DNA of 64,000 nucleotides from Wuchereria bancrofti (taxonomy: Eukaryota; Nematoda; Chromadorea; Rhabditida; Onchocercidae): assembly GCA_005281725.1 (NCBI GenBank), contig SSBO01000003.1, forward strand, positions 7,476,575 to 7,540,574, given 5' to 3'. The notes beneath the pieces were generated by a model. That model was not told the DNA's origin, searched no databases, and worked only from the letters and a program-made list of their open reading frames with translations. The position numbers and the translations under genes were made by a program. Positions within the stretch are counted from its first letter, which is position 1; each line of letters starts with the position of its first letter. This document shows, piece by piece, positions 1 through 12,505 of the stretch.

Positions 1-1124
1 GTTGTAATTTCTCAAACAAATAATTTAATCAAAAGTTCCAAACATTAAACCACCAAAAAATGGCGAAGAAAGAGAAGTGCAATTGTTATTTGGAATAGTA
101 ATACCGTTACTACTGAGAGGCGCATAATACCTTTACCCGTTGTAAGCCATTGAATGTTTGAAAAAGAAAAGTAGACAAGCAGCTATTCTTTATAAAGGAA
201 CATAGGAAAACATATATCAATATATATACATATCAAATATAATATGAATTGAAACAAAATTGTATCTGATAAAGATATTATCACTTAGAGAATAAACAAC
301 AATCAATTGTCCCTCATTTAACCAATAGATATGATAATATTAGCTAAACAAGAAGAATTGAATATGATAGTGATAAGAGATGATAATATTGATTTCGTTA
401 AGCAATCATCAATTCCTAAAGCTTAATCATCGTTTATTTATTATTAAATATCATGAGATATTCAGGTAAAATGAATGAGATAATGGTGAAAGATTGTCAA
501 AACGGGAACCGATGAAGTGGTCTGATGATTATCACCTCGGAATTATTCCGAAGACAAGCGGTGGTTATTGCTCCGCCTATGAAAAGACGGGCACGCCTTC
601 AGAACCAATAGGTTTGGGTAGCTTTAAATATGACAGACATTATTGTTCGTTTTTATCGATGAGATATACTTTCCTTTCTTACTTCCTCTTATATTAATTA
701 TTATTCCGGTTAACTTGCTTACCTTAATGATAGCAATTTGATAAGTTATACTTAAGTATACTTAAAATCGTAAACTAAAAAGCTCTGCTACTTAATCATA
801 TATTCCAGGTTAAAACTAATCCATATCTGATGATTTTAGGTCAATCTTCTCATTTTCATTTCTCATCAGATATTATTCGCTCTATTGTATCTTTTATCCT
901 CACACTTTAACTCCTCCTCTGTATACTGTAGCAAGTTTTTTCCAAGATGACAAATATTTATCAGTTGAAACCGGTTGAAATACCTAAAATTTAAGCAAAA
1001 AAAAAGTAGAAGAAATGAAATAGGCCAATCTTCAGTGTTCCGTTGTAGGATGGCCTTGTCACATTGCATTTGAGAATAATAATCACTGCTGAAAAAATTT
1101 CATCAGCGATTATTTATAGTTACA

Positions 1125-1155
<31 letters not shown>

Positions 1156-1766
1156 TTTAGGATTGAAATTAAGTTAAAAGTATGATTTTAATGAAGTTTT
1201 TCAGGAATGCTATCATAATTATATGCAAAGTTCAAAGTTCAGTTTTTTTTTTCACTTCTATAATTCAAAATTCAGAATTGTTGTACCGTCTTTTTGATAC
1301 ATAAAATACTCAATAATATAGATAATACAAGAACGAGAAAAAAAACTGAAATGTCCATAAGCTTTGAATTGGAACAATTAAAATTGATAGAAATTAGCTA
1401 TAAGTTTGAGTAATCTGTAAATCTAATACAAACAATTAAAATTAATAGAACAAAATTTAACCACAAATTTAAATCATTTCATTCGAAAGATTCTTTTCAT
1501 TCTCAATCAATTCAAATCATCTCTTCTACAGCAGTAATATATTTTTGTTAAACATAGACGATACACGAGTAAATACATTATTTCCAAGTAATATAACAGC
1601 AACGAATTTAAATAAGTAATATAGACAAATGCAAAACTAAATTCTTCATTTTGCTTCAAAAATAAATAATGAATCATTAATTTTAAATAACTGAAAAATT
1701 CTTTCAGACAAAAATGTTGCAAATTTATCAATTGCTATCACTAGAATTCAAACAAGAAAGGAAAAA
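1..1766. other. Left-end non-coding stretch with one isolated exon-like block
   Basis: No complete gene can be supported here. Most of the stretch is AT-rich and broken by stops in all frames. Positions about 476-640 are locally richer in G+C and open on the plus strand, reading residues such as KWSDDYHLGIIPKTSGGYC and ending near a possible donor at about 618. No ATG opens this frame and no partner exon is visible, so it could be a stray exon of a gene lying to the left, a non-coding RNA or chance. A GA microsatellite lies at 1125-1155. Confidence 0.5.
1125..1155. repeat. GA microsatellite
   Basis: An almost pure (GA)n run of about 31 bases with one AAA interruption. Similar runs occur at 37006-37029 and 39061-39094. 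Confidence 0.9.
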
Positions 1767-3104
1767 TCATTGATGATTTTGCTGTGTAGGTATAAAAGCA
1801 TGTATAGAAGCTAAGTTAGCGTTATAGTGAGCAATAGCATTTTGTAGAAATTGTTCTGATGAAACCTGTAGTGAATCCAAAAAATCATTATCAAAAGTTT
1901 GATCATGCCTTGCTCTATCTATTATAGCACTGAGAATCCTAAAGAATTTTAAGCATAAGACAAATTTACATTTGATGAATTTCGTAGAGAATTAAGTCAT
2001 TTGCTTGAAGGAAATGCTTTAAAGAAGTTTGTTTGTCTTTAGTATAAATTTAAAGCATACAAAAAATTTTATACCTTGTTATCGAAAATGAAAACACCAT
2101 GTAATTATGATTAGCATTTTCAAGTTCTGTTATAACTGTTTGAAGAAGCATTCGATTATCTTGGAGCCAACTGCAATATTATTGTAATTATTATTATTGT
2201 TATTATTATCATAAACTTGATAAATAAAAAAAAATTATTATCATAAACTATTATCACAAACTTGATAAATAAGGCTATCATGATGATAATCTAATGCTAG
2301 AAAGTTATTTTTATTAGACAGAGAAAATGATCCCAAATATCCTAAATACTTCTTTGAATAATTATTTTATTTGACTTCCTTTTTTTTTTAATTCTGATAA
2401 TATTTTAGAAATTAATTTTCTAAAATAATTAATCATTTTTATTTAGGAAGGAATAATTTATTATTTAATACTAAATGATACCTGTTTGTAGGTTGAGATA
2501 AATCTGTTACTGTATTGAAGTATTGATATAAGGGATGATCAGATATAGCATTCAATAGCCTCGGAGCACGTGGAAAATAATCAAGTGACGGCGGTAACAT
2601 CTGAGGGAATGGTTGGGTAAAAGAATTACCTTGTCCATTAGCATTATAGTTCGAAACATCATTGGCTGAGATAGCAGCAAGTGGCGGTGTTCTCAATATT
2701 TCAGAAACAGGCTGTACTACTGATGGCAAAGAAATTTGTGAGGATGGCGATGAAAGAGATGATGTAGTCATTGTAACTGCTCTCGAATTGGCGGATGAAA
2801 CAGTCATTCTTTGGCATAAATCTTCAAATGCTCCATAGGAAGTTGTGTATGGAGGAATTATATCAGGTAAAATTGCATCATTTATCACAGATGATAATTC
2901 TTGTTGATCAGAAAAAGATTGAGGCAATGATGAATTGAATGAGAGAGAATTACTGGAATGAATTCTAGGATAATTGGTGAAATTTGCTATTGATGAATCT
3001 TCAGAGTTGTTTCTTGATTGAGTTGAATCATCATATGCAAAACTAAGATGATGATATGCATTGGCACGGGATGATTTTGGTCGACGTAAAATCTTTCTTG
3101 GCAT
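1767..3104 (-). CDS. Ser/Pro/Asn-rich uncharacterised protein, 296 aa, 3 exons
   Basis: Exons on the minus strand are 3104-2482, 2170-2075 and 1938-1767 (TGA). Phases join at each junction (623+96+172=891 nt). The ATG lies 9 nt after a TTTAG 3' splice site, so the start is probably trans-spliced. The N-terminus is basic (MPRKILRRPKSSR). Residues about 15-200 are low-complexity, rich in Ser, Asn, Pro and Thr, and likely disordered. The last ~90 residues are more ordered, with a predicted helical stretch beginning WLQDNRMLLQTVITELENAN, which is the conserved-looking part. There is no signal peptide or membrane segment. I do not recognise the family. The basic start and disordered middle would fit a nuclear or regulatory protein, but that is only inference. 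It is the last of five same-strand genes. Confidence 0.72.
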
Positions 3105-4443
3105 TTGAAAAACCTAAAGTAAATTAATTCTTTACTAGCTATAATTTGATGGAATAAATAATTTTAAAGAAGATTTTCACGATTGTAATTCATACCGATC
3201 AATGACGGATGGATGGATAGATGATTAATTATATTGCTAAATTGAATTTCTTTCAAATTCTTTTAAAGTTAATAATATAAAAGATAAATAGCAAAAATTG
3301 ATAATGATAATAAGACGAATGAGTGGTGAAAATAATTGCATAAAATTGTTAATATAATGGCTAATAATATTATAATAACATTAATATCATTTCAAGATTG
3401 ATATTATTTGATGATTATTGCCGAAAATTAATTGTGCTAAATTTTAATGGAAACAAGCAGATAATTCACATAGTAAAAAAGAAAGAATGAAACATTTAGA
3501 TTGTAAAGGTTTTATTTTGAATGTCACACTCTCCCTGTACATTCTTTCTAGACAAAATTCTTTGTTTGAAAAATAAACCAAACATGGAAATAATTATTCT
3601 TCTCGTCATAAATTTCTAATTAAAATACTTTTCTGTATCATTACTCCAATATCATCCATATTACAGACCAGTTATGAAAACACTCGCCTAAACTTTTCTT
3701 CGTTATTTTACTAAGATGTCTCCACCAAATGAATGCAACACATAATTTATAGAAATACCCACTGAAAATCTAATTTAAATCCCAAATGATCAAAAGTTCC
3801 TTCTTGCATATATCATCAAATTTTGTCATCTTCTGCTATAACTATCTGGAAAACAACATTTAACTGATGATAAAATAATTCGATTAAGACCATAACAAGT
3901 TTTGATCAGTGAGAATAATGTCATTTAATAATCCCGCTATTAGCTCTTCAGTACTGGTCAATGAATATTCTGGAAATTCATTAATTGGAGCATCAAATTT
4001 GCAATAGTTCCTCTACTTGGCAATTAACTATTTTTGTTCTTTCCAAAATTTTTCGTAGGATTGTAACAATGATTATGAAAAGCTTAAACTGAAATATTAC
4101 CTGAGAGACAAAATATTATTCAAAAACAATATCTTCAGTTAAAGATATTTTCCACAATACTGAAGATAAAACTTAAATGATGTTTATGTAAATATTTTGT
4201 TTCAAATACAATACACATTATAAGCGATACGCTTATTCTCTTTTTATAATCTGCAATCAGTGTAAAAAGTAAAACATCACGAATACAAAAAGCTGATCCA
4301 AGATTCTCAGAACGTCTCTTTTATGGAACCAAATATTTTAAATTCACTTTTTTTAATAGTCTACTGATGACTAATTTCACAATGCTTCACTTGTTTTAGT
4401 TCTTGCCGTTAATTTACATGGATTTATTACTCATAGCTCTTAA
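3105..4443. other. Intergenic region between the Ser-rich gene and WASHC3
   Basis: 1.3 kb of AT-rich sequence. I see no open frame with splice signals on either strand. It should contain the WASHC3 3' UTR and any promoter of the Ser-rich gene. A trans-splice acceptor for the Ser-rich gene sits at about 3113-3114. Confidence 0.6.
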
Positions 4444-6461
4444 TCAATGATCACTGGAAGATGTTGAATCTTGGTCGTCATCATCAGCACTTGTTGAACC
4501 ATTATCTTCGATGCTAGCTACCGCATCTTCAGGTAAATCAGAAAATGCATCTGGTGTTCTGAAATCAGTTCAAAATCCATAGAAAATTTCCAAATTCCGC
4601 TTAAGCTTTTTCCTTAATAACTTTAATGTTTCGATTTGTCACGATTTTCATAGGTATGAGAAAAGCATTTCATTTCTAGCACTCATGTAACGTATATTGA
4701 TAACTTAGCTCGCTGTTACAAAATAATTTCTCAATGTCTAAGTAAGTACAAGGGAATAGTAACATGTAAGATATGCTTGGTACTTGAAATTTTACTTTGT
4801 GCAAAAAAAAAAGAAAAAAAAATAATTGACTAAAAACAATTTCTTCACTAGTGGAAACTTGCCTAAGAAATATTCTAAAAGATGCGAACATACTTTGACA
4901 TTACTCAACTACTGCTATCATTTCCTTAATGATTACCGAAGGTAGAGCTTTGAATATGGATAATAATAATTGTAAAATAATTGTGATATGATACAGAATA
5001 TATACATGGGATGATTTATTTATGTCAAAAAAAAACTAAAAACTACACATACTGAAGAAGTGCTATGTCGATTCCTTCAGTCATCATCTTCTGCTTTACC
5101 GCACATTCTGGTACTCCCTGAATTATGAAGTGGTAATGAAAAAGAAAACATGACTTAAGTCAATAAATACCTTCCAGAAATAGCAACGGTAAATTGGAAA
5201 CTGTATACTGCAACGGGAAGTTTAATTGATAACTCAACCGCATAAGGGAGGGTATTATAAATTATGGGAAGTCAGAAAATTAAATAAGAAAAATGCCTTA
5301 TTCTTTCTAAATAGAACAGCAAGAAAAGAAAGTGTACCATTTTAAGCATTCTGAAGTAAATAGCATAACGAGGATCATTTCGAATGCGAAGGCAATTGTT
5401 TGGTTTGTTTTCGCTTTCAAGAGACACTTTCGAAGCCATTGATTCGTGTGACCTTTCAATACTGGGAAGAGAACTAGAAGCTAATAAGCATTCTGAATTA
5501 TCTACTTTCACATTCTCAACTATTTCGTCCTGAAAAGTATTTGTCTTTGAAAGATTCACAAACATCGTCAGAAAATGGAATCCAGTAGGAATAAAGACAA
5601 ATATGTTTTCAAAACAAGTATGCTTTCAAAAAATGATGTGACTCAGAAAAAATAAGATCGTTCTGTATAAATTTGCAAAACTTATTCTAGAAAATAAAAA
5701 ATAAATAAATAAAGAGGATTCCATAATGTAATTAAAATAATAGTGCAAACAAAATCAATTCATCAATAATGGTTTCATTGTATTTTGTTAATAGTAAGTC
5801 TCAATGCTAAAATGCAAAAAGTACCTCTGCAGTATCTTCTGTTGAAATTTTATTAAACAGTGGACCATTATATCGCTGTTTTGCTAAGAGCTCATTGTCT
5901 TCCGAAACAATGATCTGTAGGCTTGGCACGCTGTCCAACTAAAAATAAATCCTAATCAAATTCATTTACATTTAAATCATTACATTAAATAGAGATAGAT
6001 CAGCTGCATGTTTTTTTAAAAACAATTAACACTCTCAACTACTCTTTTAAAGATAATGGAATTTAGTGTTATTACACCATTATTTCAACAACTATATAGG
6101 GAGACAACAGTTCAATGATTACTTTAAGTTCCAAAAGCTTTAACTCCACTTCCACTCGACTTAAACGTTTTTCCATGTCGATAATCCTTCGCTCCACATT
6201 AGAAACAAAATCTTGCAACATCTGAACATTTTTTACCATAAAATAATTAACAAAAGCGACAATTTGTTTCGTCGCGAGCGGTTTCATCTGAAATTTCATT
6301 TCTTTCTCTTCTGGAAGTTATGCATTTTACTACACTCAATTTTATTAAACAGCTAAATTCTCGGTTCACTTTTGAATAAAAGTAGGTAATTTTATATTAA
6401 GTTAGTAAATTACCAATTGTAGAAAACTTGCCTGCGAAATATTCATATTGATAAAACTCAT
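4444..6461 (-). CDS. WASHC3: WASH complex subunit 3 (CCDC53 family), 226 aa, 6 exons
   Basis: WASHC3 is a small coiled-coil subunit of the WASH complex, which activates Arp2/3 actin assembly on endosomes for cargo sorting. Exons on the minus strand: 6461-6432, 6287-6123, 5938-5825, 5529-5338, 5117-5053, 4558-4444; all phases agree. The family landmarks are present in order. A conserved N-terminal helix includes TKQIVAFVNYFMVKNVQML. A coiled coil follows at about residues 30-65 and ends ELKLDSVPSL, like human AKLSSIPGL. The C-terminal block reads NDPRYAIYFRMLKM then GVPECAVKQKMMTEGID, equivalent to DPRYARYLKM-GVP-KM-SEGLDP. The tail is acidic and Ser/Asp-rich, as in the family (human 194 aa). 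Intron 1 uses a GC donor (CAG|GCAAGT). The start is the first in-frame ATG after a stop; upstream frame is open for ~20 codons without ATG. Confidence 0.93.
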
Positions 6462-7272
6462 ATCAGGCAACTCATCTAGCACCAAATTCTCTCCAATGTA
6501 AGCTTTCGAAGAATTTCCCACTTTCTAACTTTTGTATCTGCGAAATGACAGCTCTTAAAAAAAGTTCAAGGTAAATAAATAACTTCTTACTTCCCGGCTC
6601 TTCTGAGAACAAACTGTTTTCTAACATATTTGATTTTTTCACTTTTTTTCATTTTTCTGGAGTACTGGATATGCAATAAACATGAAAGATGAAAAGGTCA
6701 TCCTGATTTAATACAATTCAAAACGCAACATGTGACAATGGATTTCACTATATTTTGCATTTCGAAAAAAAAAAAATGATTTGACAATACAAAAGACAAA
6801 CTAGAAATAAACATGTGATGCTCTTCAGATCCAAAAAAAAAGATTAAACAAATGTTCACATTAATAGATAACCAAATCAAAGATATAACAATAATAAAGC
6901 TGAGAAACAGTAAAATAAGTGAATATTCACGAGTAAGTGTACTAAATGACTTTACTATACCACAGCAAGAATCATGTTATGTTGAAAGTATAATTACATG
7001 AGAATGGCTTGATCAGAAAAATGATATGTTTCGGCCACAAATTTACTTTCAAATAAACAACAAAAATTGGAACTGAGGAAAAGACAAACCACTATCAAAC
7101 ACTGTCATGAAGAGCTCCAAGTTCTAAGCAGACAAGAGAGAAGTAAATTTAAATAAACTAGACATCCTCAATTTTATATTTTGCTATTTTACTAGATCCA
7201 TTTGAAGTTTCAAAGCTTACAGAAATCTTGATGGAAAGAAGATAGCAGAACAACGTAGTCCCAATTACCGAA
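6462..7272. other. Spacer between BORCS5 and WASHC3
   Basis: About 0.8 kb, AT-rich, no supported exon. It should carry the BORCS5 3' UTR and the WASHC3 5' region; a CGCAG splice acceptor at about 6556 is a plausible SL addition site for WASHC3. Confidence 0.5.
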
Positions 7273-8807
7273 TCAAGCATTATTTTCATCAACTACAGTC
7301 ACCTCATCAATAGGCTTGATATGTACATCATCTCGATTATTATCCATTGAATAGCCACCTTGAATTTCGCGAATAATTTCAGCATGTTTTCTCTCTTCTG
7401 ATGAATCTTCTGTAGCATTTACAAGGCAGTCGATATCCAGTAATGGCAGCCGCTTATGATCCGGTAGAATTTCATTCAGGGTGTTAGCCGCTGACATAAG
7501 ATCTTGGATAAGAAACTGAAATTAAAATTGTGTTGGATAAGCAATTCTATCAGCACAGAGTCAACTGCCTTTTCCAAAAACTATCATGTAGTGAGATTTT
7601 AACTTCACCGGTCCCGCTGTGTGGATGTTTCTACTGAAAGGAAGTGATCTAGTATACTGTTCACTGGGTTAGCAAGGAGCTTCTATTCATTGTGTAAAAT
7701 GTTCATGCTAGCATTTTGGAATAAAATGTAAAATTCAAAAGGAAGAGGAGAAATGTGGTCTTACCCGTAAATTCGAAATGTGCGCTTGTAAATCGCTGAT
7801 TTTTTCTAAATAATTTTGAAAACGATCCATTGATCTCTTTCGCTCACCAAACTGTACTAATAAAAGTGCAATACTACGATCCACCTGAAAACTACACAAT
7901 AAGCTTTCAGATTTGGGACCGTAATAAAAAACTTGCAACATGAAACTTCCTAAAAATAACTTTCATCCGTTACGCCATCAAAATATATTTCCTAAGCTAC
8001 TGTTAGTTTTATGATTATGTTTTTAGAGTAGAGTAAGTTTTTAAAATAAAGTATGATTATGTTTTTAAAGTAATGGCCTTCTCTACCTAAGTGTCTTTTC
8101 CTTTAAAGACAAGAACATCAAAATTTTTTTCATTATCACGGAAATCTCTCTACTAAAAATATGAAGTGAGATTTTTCCTCCCCAAACTGTCCCACTCGTT
8201 ACGGAACAGTTGTGGATTACTTGTCGGAAAAGGAAACAAAATTACTCGTAAAGTTTGATCTTTGACTTTATGTTAAAAAATTTTGACTTTCCAAAATTAG
8301 TAAAGCAGTTAAACTATGCTAACATGTTTCATTGAATTTCCCAGTGATTCTTGTTCCACAACCACAGTGTTAGCACAACGCGAAAAATGTTCTTGTAAAC
8401 GACAGGCAAATTTCAGCACAGGACGAGCATTAACTTTGGGTTTTGCTTCCGGTGAGTCACGTAAATCTGGCTGATTTAACGAACTTTTCAAAATCGGATA
8501 AAATTTTGGGATTTCCTAAAAAAACAAATTATCTTTGCAACACTGGACTACATATTTAATGAAAGTTCATGTGTTAGTTAAATACGCATGTGACAAACAA
8601 ATGCTATGAAATAGAAAATTCGAAAAAATTGCTTACCAGGAAGCGTTTTATCACTTCGTCATTCTTGGAACATGACGGGCCTGTTATCTTTGTTCTTTGC
8701 TTTACAACAATTACTTTGCTTTTCGTTTTCGCACCTGATTTTTTATTCGACAAAAATGAATGAGATGAGGAAATGTTAGTATCATTGCTACTCTGTCCAT
8801 TACCCAT
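7273..8807 (-). CDS. BORCS5: BORC complex subunit 5 (myrlysin family), 241 aa, 4 exons
   Basis: BORCS5 is the myristoylated subunit of BORC, which recruits the small GTPase ARL8 to lysosomes and couples them to kinesin. Exons on the minus strand: 8807-8637, 8515-8324, 7884-7765, 7515-7273, with matching phases. Evidence is the N-terminal MGNGQSS (Gly2 myristoylation context as in human MGSEQSS), then EIPKFYPIL matching EIPTFQPLL, LQEHFSRCANTV matching YQDHLHQCAEAV, a long helix from SMKHVDRSIALLLVQF to YLEKISDLQAHISNLR, and LNEILPDHKRLPLL matching LNSMLPEGERLEPF. The C-terminal ~45 residues, acidic, extend beyond the human protein (196 aa). The nematode orthologue SAM-4 acts in synaptic vesicle transport. 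The start codon lies only 38 nt after the stop of the preceding gene on the same strand, with no AG in between. Confidence 0.93.
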
Positions 8808-8845
8808 ATTTCAGTTATACAGCAAATGATTTCGAAATTTAATTT

Positions 8846-9749
8846 TCAAATACGTGGTGGTCTTGGACGGTTCAGGAATATACGATCAATTCCTGTATCA
8901 GTCCAACGTTTTTCCAACTCGGCTGTTGATTCCTAAAATAAATCATCATTTAAAAAGAATGCTAAATATATTCAAAGATCGTTGGAAATAAAAAAAAAGG
9001 AAAGGTAAAACATGAATTAATGAAAACATACTTGACGAAAACTGACGCTTGATGGTAGGTTTTCAGTTTCCGGGTCAGGTAGATGTTCACGGGGTATTTC
9101 AATGCTCTCCTTAAATAACTGAACAGTTAAAACAGTACGTCATGTATATACAAAGAGAAGCACAAGCTTTTAAAAATCTACTGAATTGCGGTCCGTTTTG
9201 ACTGACTTTCATATTTTCATAGAGCTGTGTAGATCAAATTCTGCTTTATACAATGTGTCTCATACTCAAATAACCACGTATGAATGATAAGTGTAAAATG
9301 TACCATATAGCAAGGATACTACATTTCCTTCCATTAACTTATGAAATTCAACCATATGATTGGCCCACATTATGGATTGCTGTACAAAATTAAAAGTGAT
9401 CAGATTGGACTCTCACAAAACAAATAGAAATACACAAAACCGAATTGACCAATGCTCTCGCACAACTTCTATTAGTAAATTGTATTAGGAATAAACTCCT
9501 ATCAAATTCACTGTCAACAGATTTCCAGATACAGTCACTTATCTAGAGTGACTTCTTGCAAAATCTTCATATAGTCTACTAATTAGTTGATTTTTAGTCC
9601 AGTCCAATACTTTTCTGTGTATTTTATGAAGTAGGTTTTTTCGTCAGCTCTATGATAATGGTTACCTTTGGTAGCTGATGAGAAATCCAATCTTTATCGC
9701 GTTTATTTAAATTGTAATCAAGGGAAGCGAGGAATGGCACACGCGACAT
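8846..9749 (-). CDS. Uncharacterised small soluble protein, 101 aa, 4 exons
   Basis: Exons on the minus strand: 9749-9666, 9379-9323, 9109-9032, 8932-8846 (TGA); each intron is GT-AG and every exon is a whole number of codons (28, 19, 26, 28 plus stop). The ATG follows a GAG at once, a possible but weak trans-splice acceptor. The protein starts MSRVPFLASLDYNLNKRDKD, has a central KQSIMWANHMVEFHKLMEG helix and ends LEKRWTDTGIDRIFLNRPRP. It is charged, with no signal peptide or membrane segment. I do not recognise the family; size and composition would fit an accessory factor of a larger complex. Its stop is 38 nt upstream of the BORCS5 ATG, so the two are probably co-transcribed. Confidence 0.78.
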
Positions 9750-10908
9750 CTCATGAGTTGACCACTTTCAATCTGCAATAATATACAGCCAAAAGTGTCG
9801 TCTACACAACTTATTTTGCCACATCGATAGAAACGAATTGAACAGAAATATAAGTAAGCCCAAGAAATGCTAACTTCACATTTTGTACTTTCAGTTACAA
9901 TTGCAACAGTAAGTCATCACAAAAATTCGGTAATTGATCCACATTTTCTAATTACAATGTATATGAAATATGATATTTGGCTCTCTAACTTTTTGATAAG
10001 TGCAGCATTTAATTAACGCGCTATTTAGGAATTATAATGAAGGCAATTAATAGTTACAAAAGGATAGTTCTAAGATTCATACGCTTAAGAGGATAGTAAA
10101 GAAACTAGAAGAAATGTCATCTGCTCACGAATGCCCGATATATCTAAAAAACACGTCTAAAGAATTGGACTAAAAAATATTCTTTTCATTTAATTACAAT
10201 CAAATATTCCAGTAGACATCGTTATTAGATTTTTAGGACCCATACATAGGGATAAAGCAGTGTATTAGTTGTAAAAAGTTTATTACAAATGAATAAAAAA
10301 AAAAGAAAAAGCAAAAAAACTGATTAAAAAAAGCTTAAACATTCAATTAGAATAAAATAACATTTCACGAACACTTTTGAACGAGTTTTCACAACTTCTG
10401 GAAATCAAGTCTACAAGATTAAAGTTCGAATTGAGCAAAATCGGGGGAAAGAAAAAAAAACAAAGCAATTTACAAAGTGTTATATTATGTACAACGGGAT
10501 GAACAAAGCAATTCATAAATTATTGCATCATAAATATGGCAGCCACTCAGTGTTCATTAAAATGTAAGCATATTTTAGCTGTGCTGAGGAATAAAGGACC
10601 TTCCTAAAAGAAAGTATACACAAAAAGCATTAAAAATGGAAAAGAAGATGCAGCAAAATGAGAAACAGCACTTGGACAACCACAACCACTACAAATACTA
10701 CAACAGCTATTTTTGGCCACTTCATTCCTCCGTTTCTCTTTTGTTACATATATCTTCTACATTTTTTTTCTCATTTTTATTAGCATATTTTTACATATGC
10801 TAAGAAAAATAAAGAATTCAGATAACAAGATCAAAACTTGAAACAAACTGAACTTGAAATCTGAACTTAAATTTTCACTCATAATTGTCTCAGAAACTCA
10901 CATCCAAT
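9750..10908. other. Intergenic region upstream of the 101-aa gene
   Basis: 1.16 kb between the GNPNAT1 stop and the 101-aa gene start, both on the minus strand. It is AT-rich with several A-runs and AATAAA-like motifs on the minus strand, consistent with a 3' UTR. No exon could be supported. Confidence 0.55.
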
Positions 10909-12505
10909 TCAAAATTTCTGAACAAGAAAATTGTTCCCCTCATCTTTTTTGAATCCGAACTGTTCGTAAAATGATATCAGTTCATCTTTACATTCCAATG
11001 ACAACTTATAAACACCAATATGTCGTGCCAGTACTACCAAATGTTGATTAAGCAACATTCCGAAATGATGTCCGCGAACGCTTTGATCCACAACAACATC
11101 TTCAATACGTCCTCGACATCCAGCATCATGAATAAATTTCCATTCCAAAACAAGTGTTGCTGATGCTACTACACGTTTTATCCTACGAATATTCTAATTC
11201 ATTAATCAAACATTACCCACCTATACAAATGAATGCCTTCTCTTATTTTTTTTCTTTTTCTAATCTATCTCTTAGATTATATAAGCTCTATGTAGCCGTT
11301 TCACCGGTAGATGCGTAACACTGTTAAAATGTTTTTCTCCATTCTATTTCTTTTTTTTTGATCCATTCTATTTCTCCTTCAAGTCTCTTAATTCATGATT
11401 CTTAATTCAAGTCTCTTAATTCATGATTCTTAATTTTGGAAGTTTGCATCACCAACTTTCAATAACTGTGATGCATGACTGTGTTTTGCAGATCTGTTTG
11501 AAGCATCTGGGAAACAATGAATTTGACTCTTTTTCAACCACTGCTTATCAAAATGGGATCCAAAATAGATTTTCTGGGAAAAGTAAAATAAATTCAATTT
11601 CCTTGCATTCTCTTGTCTAGAAAAATCTTACCATAAATAACCCGTTTTTAGAAACTCACTCTTTATGCTCAATGACGATAATATAATACGCAGGAGGTGA
11701 CATATTGCGCATTGAATTGAATCTGCAATTTACACTCTCACTGAAGTCCCACTGAATAAAACATAAGCTGATAAAAGAACTATCACATAATATACGGGAT
11801 AGCTAAAATGGTCCACGAATAAAACCTGAAATACTTGTCCTGGGCTAAGATCTACCGAGTCCTTCGAAAAAACTTCTTGAGAACGACAAAAAATCAAACA
11901 ATATCCCTAAAACTAAATTTGAAACAAACATTATTAATTACTCACCGACGAAGGAACATTTCCTCACTAACATCACCGACAACGGTAAGTTGCGATAACA
12001 ATTCCAAATAACCTCGATGATAATCAATTGACATCAACGGTCGCAAACGATAATCTTCTGGTATCTCTGGTAGTCCTTGTAAATGAATAAAATGCAAGAA
12101 ACTTTCAGCAAATATTGTTTTGTAATCTAAAACAAAAATTCTAGAGAAATTCGATAAAATGAGATTGAATTCTACTCAGCCTTAATCATTTTATCGATTT
12201 CTCAAAAGTGACCCATTTTATTTTAGTCAACTGATGCTAAATTCATAGTAATGAATCTCATCTATCATTTTGAACGGAAACAGAACAACTCCGTACACCA
12301 TACCTTACTCAAAAAAAGACGACAAATACAAGTTATGGATCACATCTATCAAAATTCATCATTTCTTCCATTACATCTATTAAAACATCACTATATGGCA
12401 GAAGTAAACAAAACAAAAAGAACAGGAATAACCTTTTGTGCATAATAACCTTTCGCAATGATCGGCTTCTTTCACGCTATCCAACACTGTATTTTTCAAG
12501 TCCAT
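10909..12505 (-). CDS. GNPNAT1: Glucosamine-6-phosphate N-acetyltransferase (GNA1 family), 196 aa, 4 exons
   Basis: This GNAT-fold enzyme transfers acetyl from acetyl-CoA to glucosamine-6-phosphate, giving GlcNAc-6-P for UDP-GlcNAc synthesis. In nematodes that pool feeds N-glycans, and chitin of the eggshell. Exons on the minus strand: 12505-12433, 12126-11946, 11722-11660, 11182-10909. Exon 1 is joined at the downstream of two possible donors because only that one gives the phase needed by exon 2. Family landmarks: YRLRPLMSIDYHRGYLELL with SQLTVVGDVSEEMF, then ATLVLEWKFIHDAGCRGRIE and DVVVD, the acetyl-CoA pyrophosphate loop RGHHFG (residues 142-147), and LECKDELISFYEQFGFKKDE near the C-terminus. 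Length matches the family (human 184 aa). Intron 3 (11183-11659) contains a 28-bp perfect tandem duplication. Cytosolic; no signal peptide. Confidence 0.94.
11378..11433. repeat. 28-bp direct tandem duplication in GNPNA1 intron 3
   Basis: Two adjacent identical 28-bp units (11378-11405 and 11406-11433), each starting TTCAAGTCTCTTAATTCATG. It is a recent local duplication without coding effect. The host gene is GNPNAT1. Confidence 0.95.
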
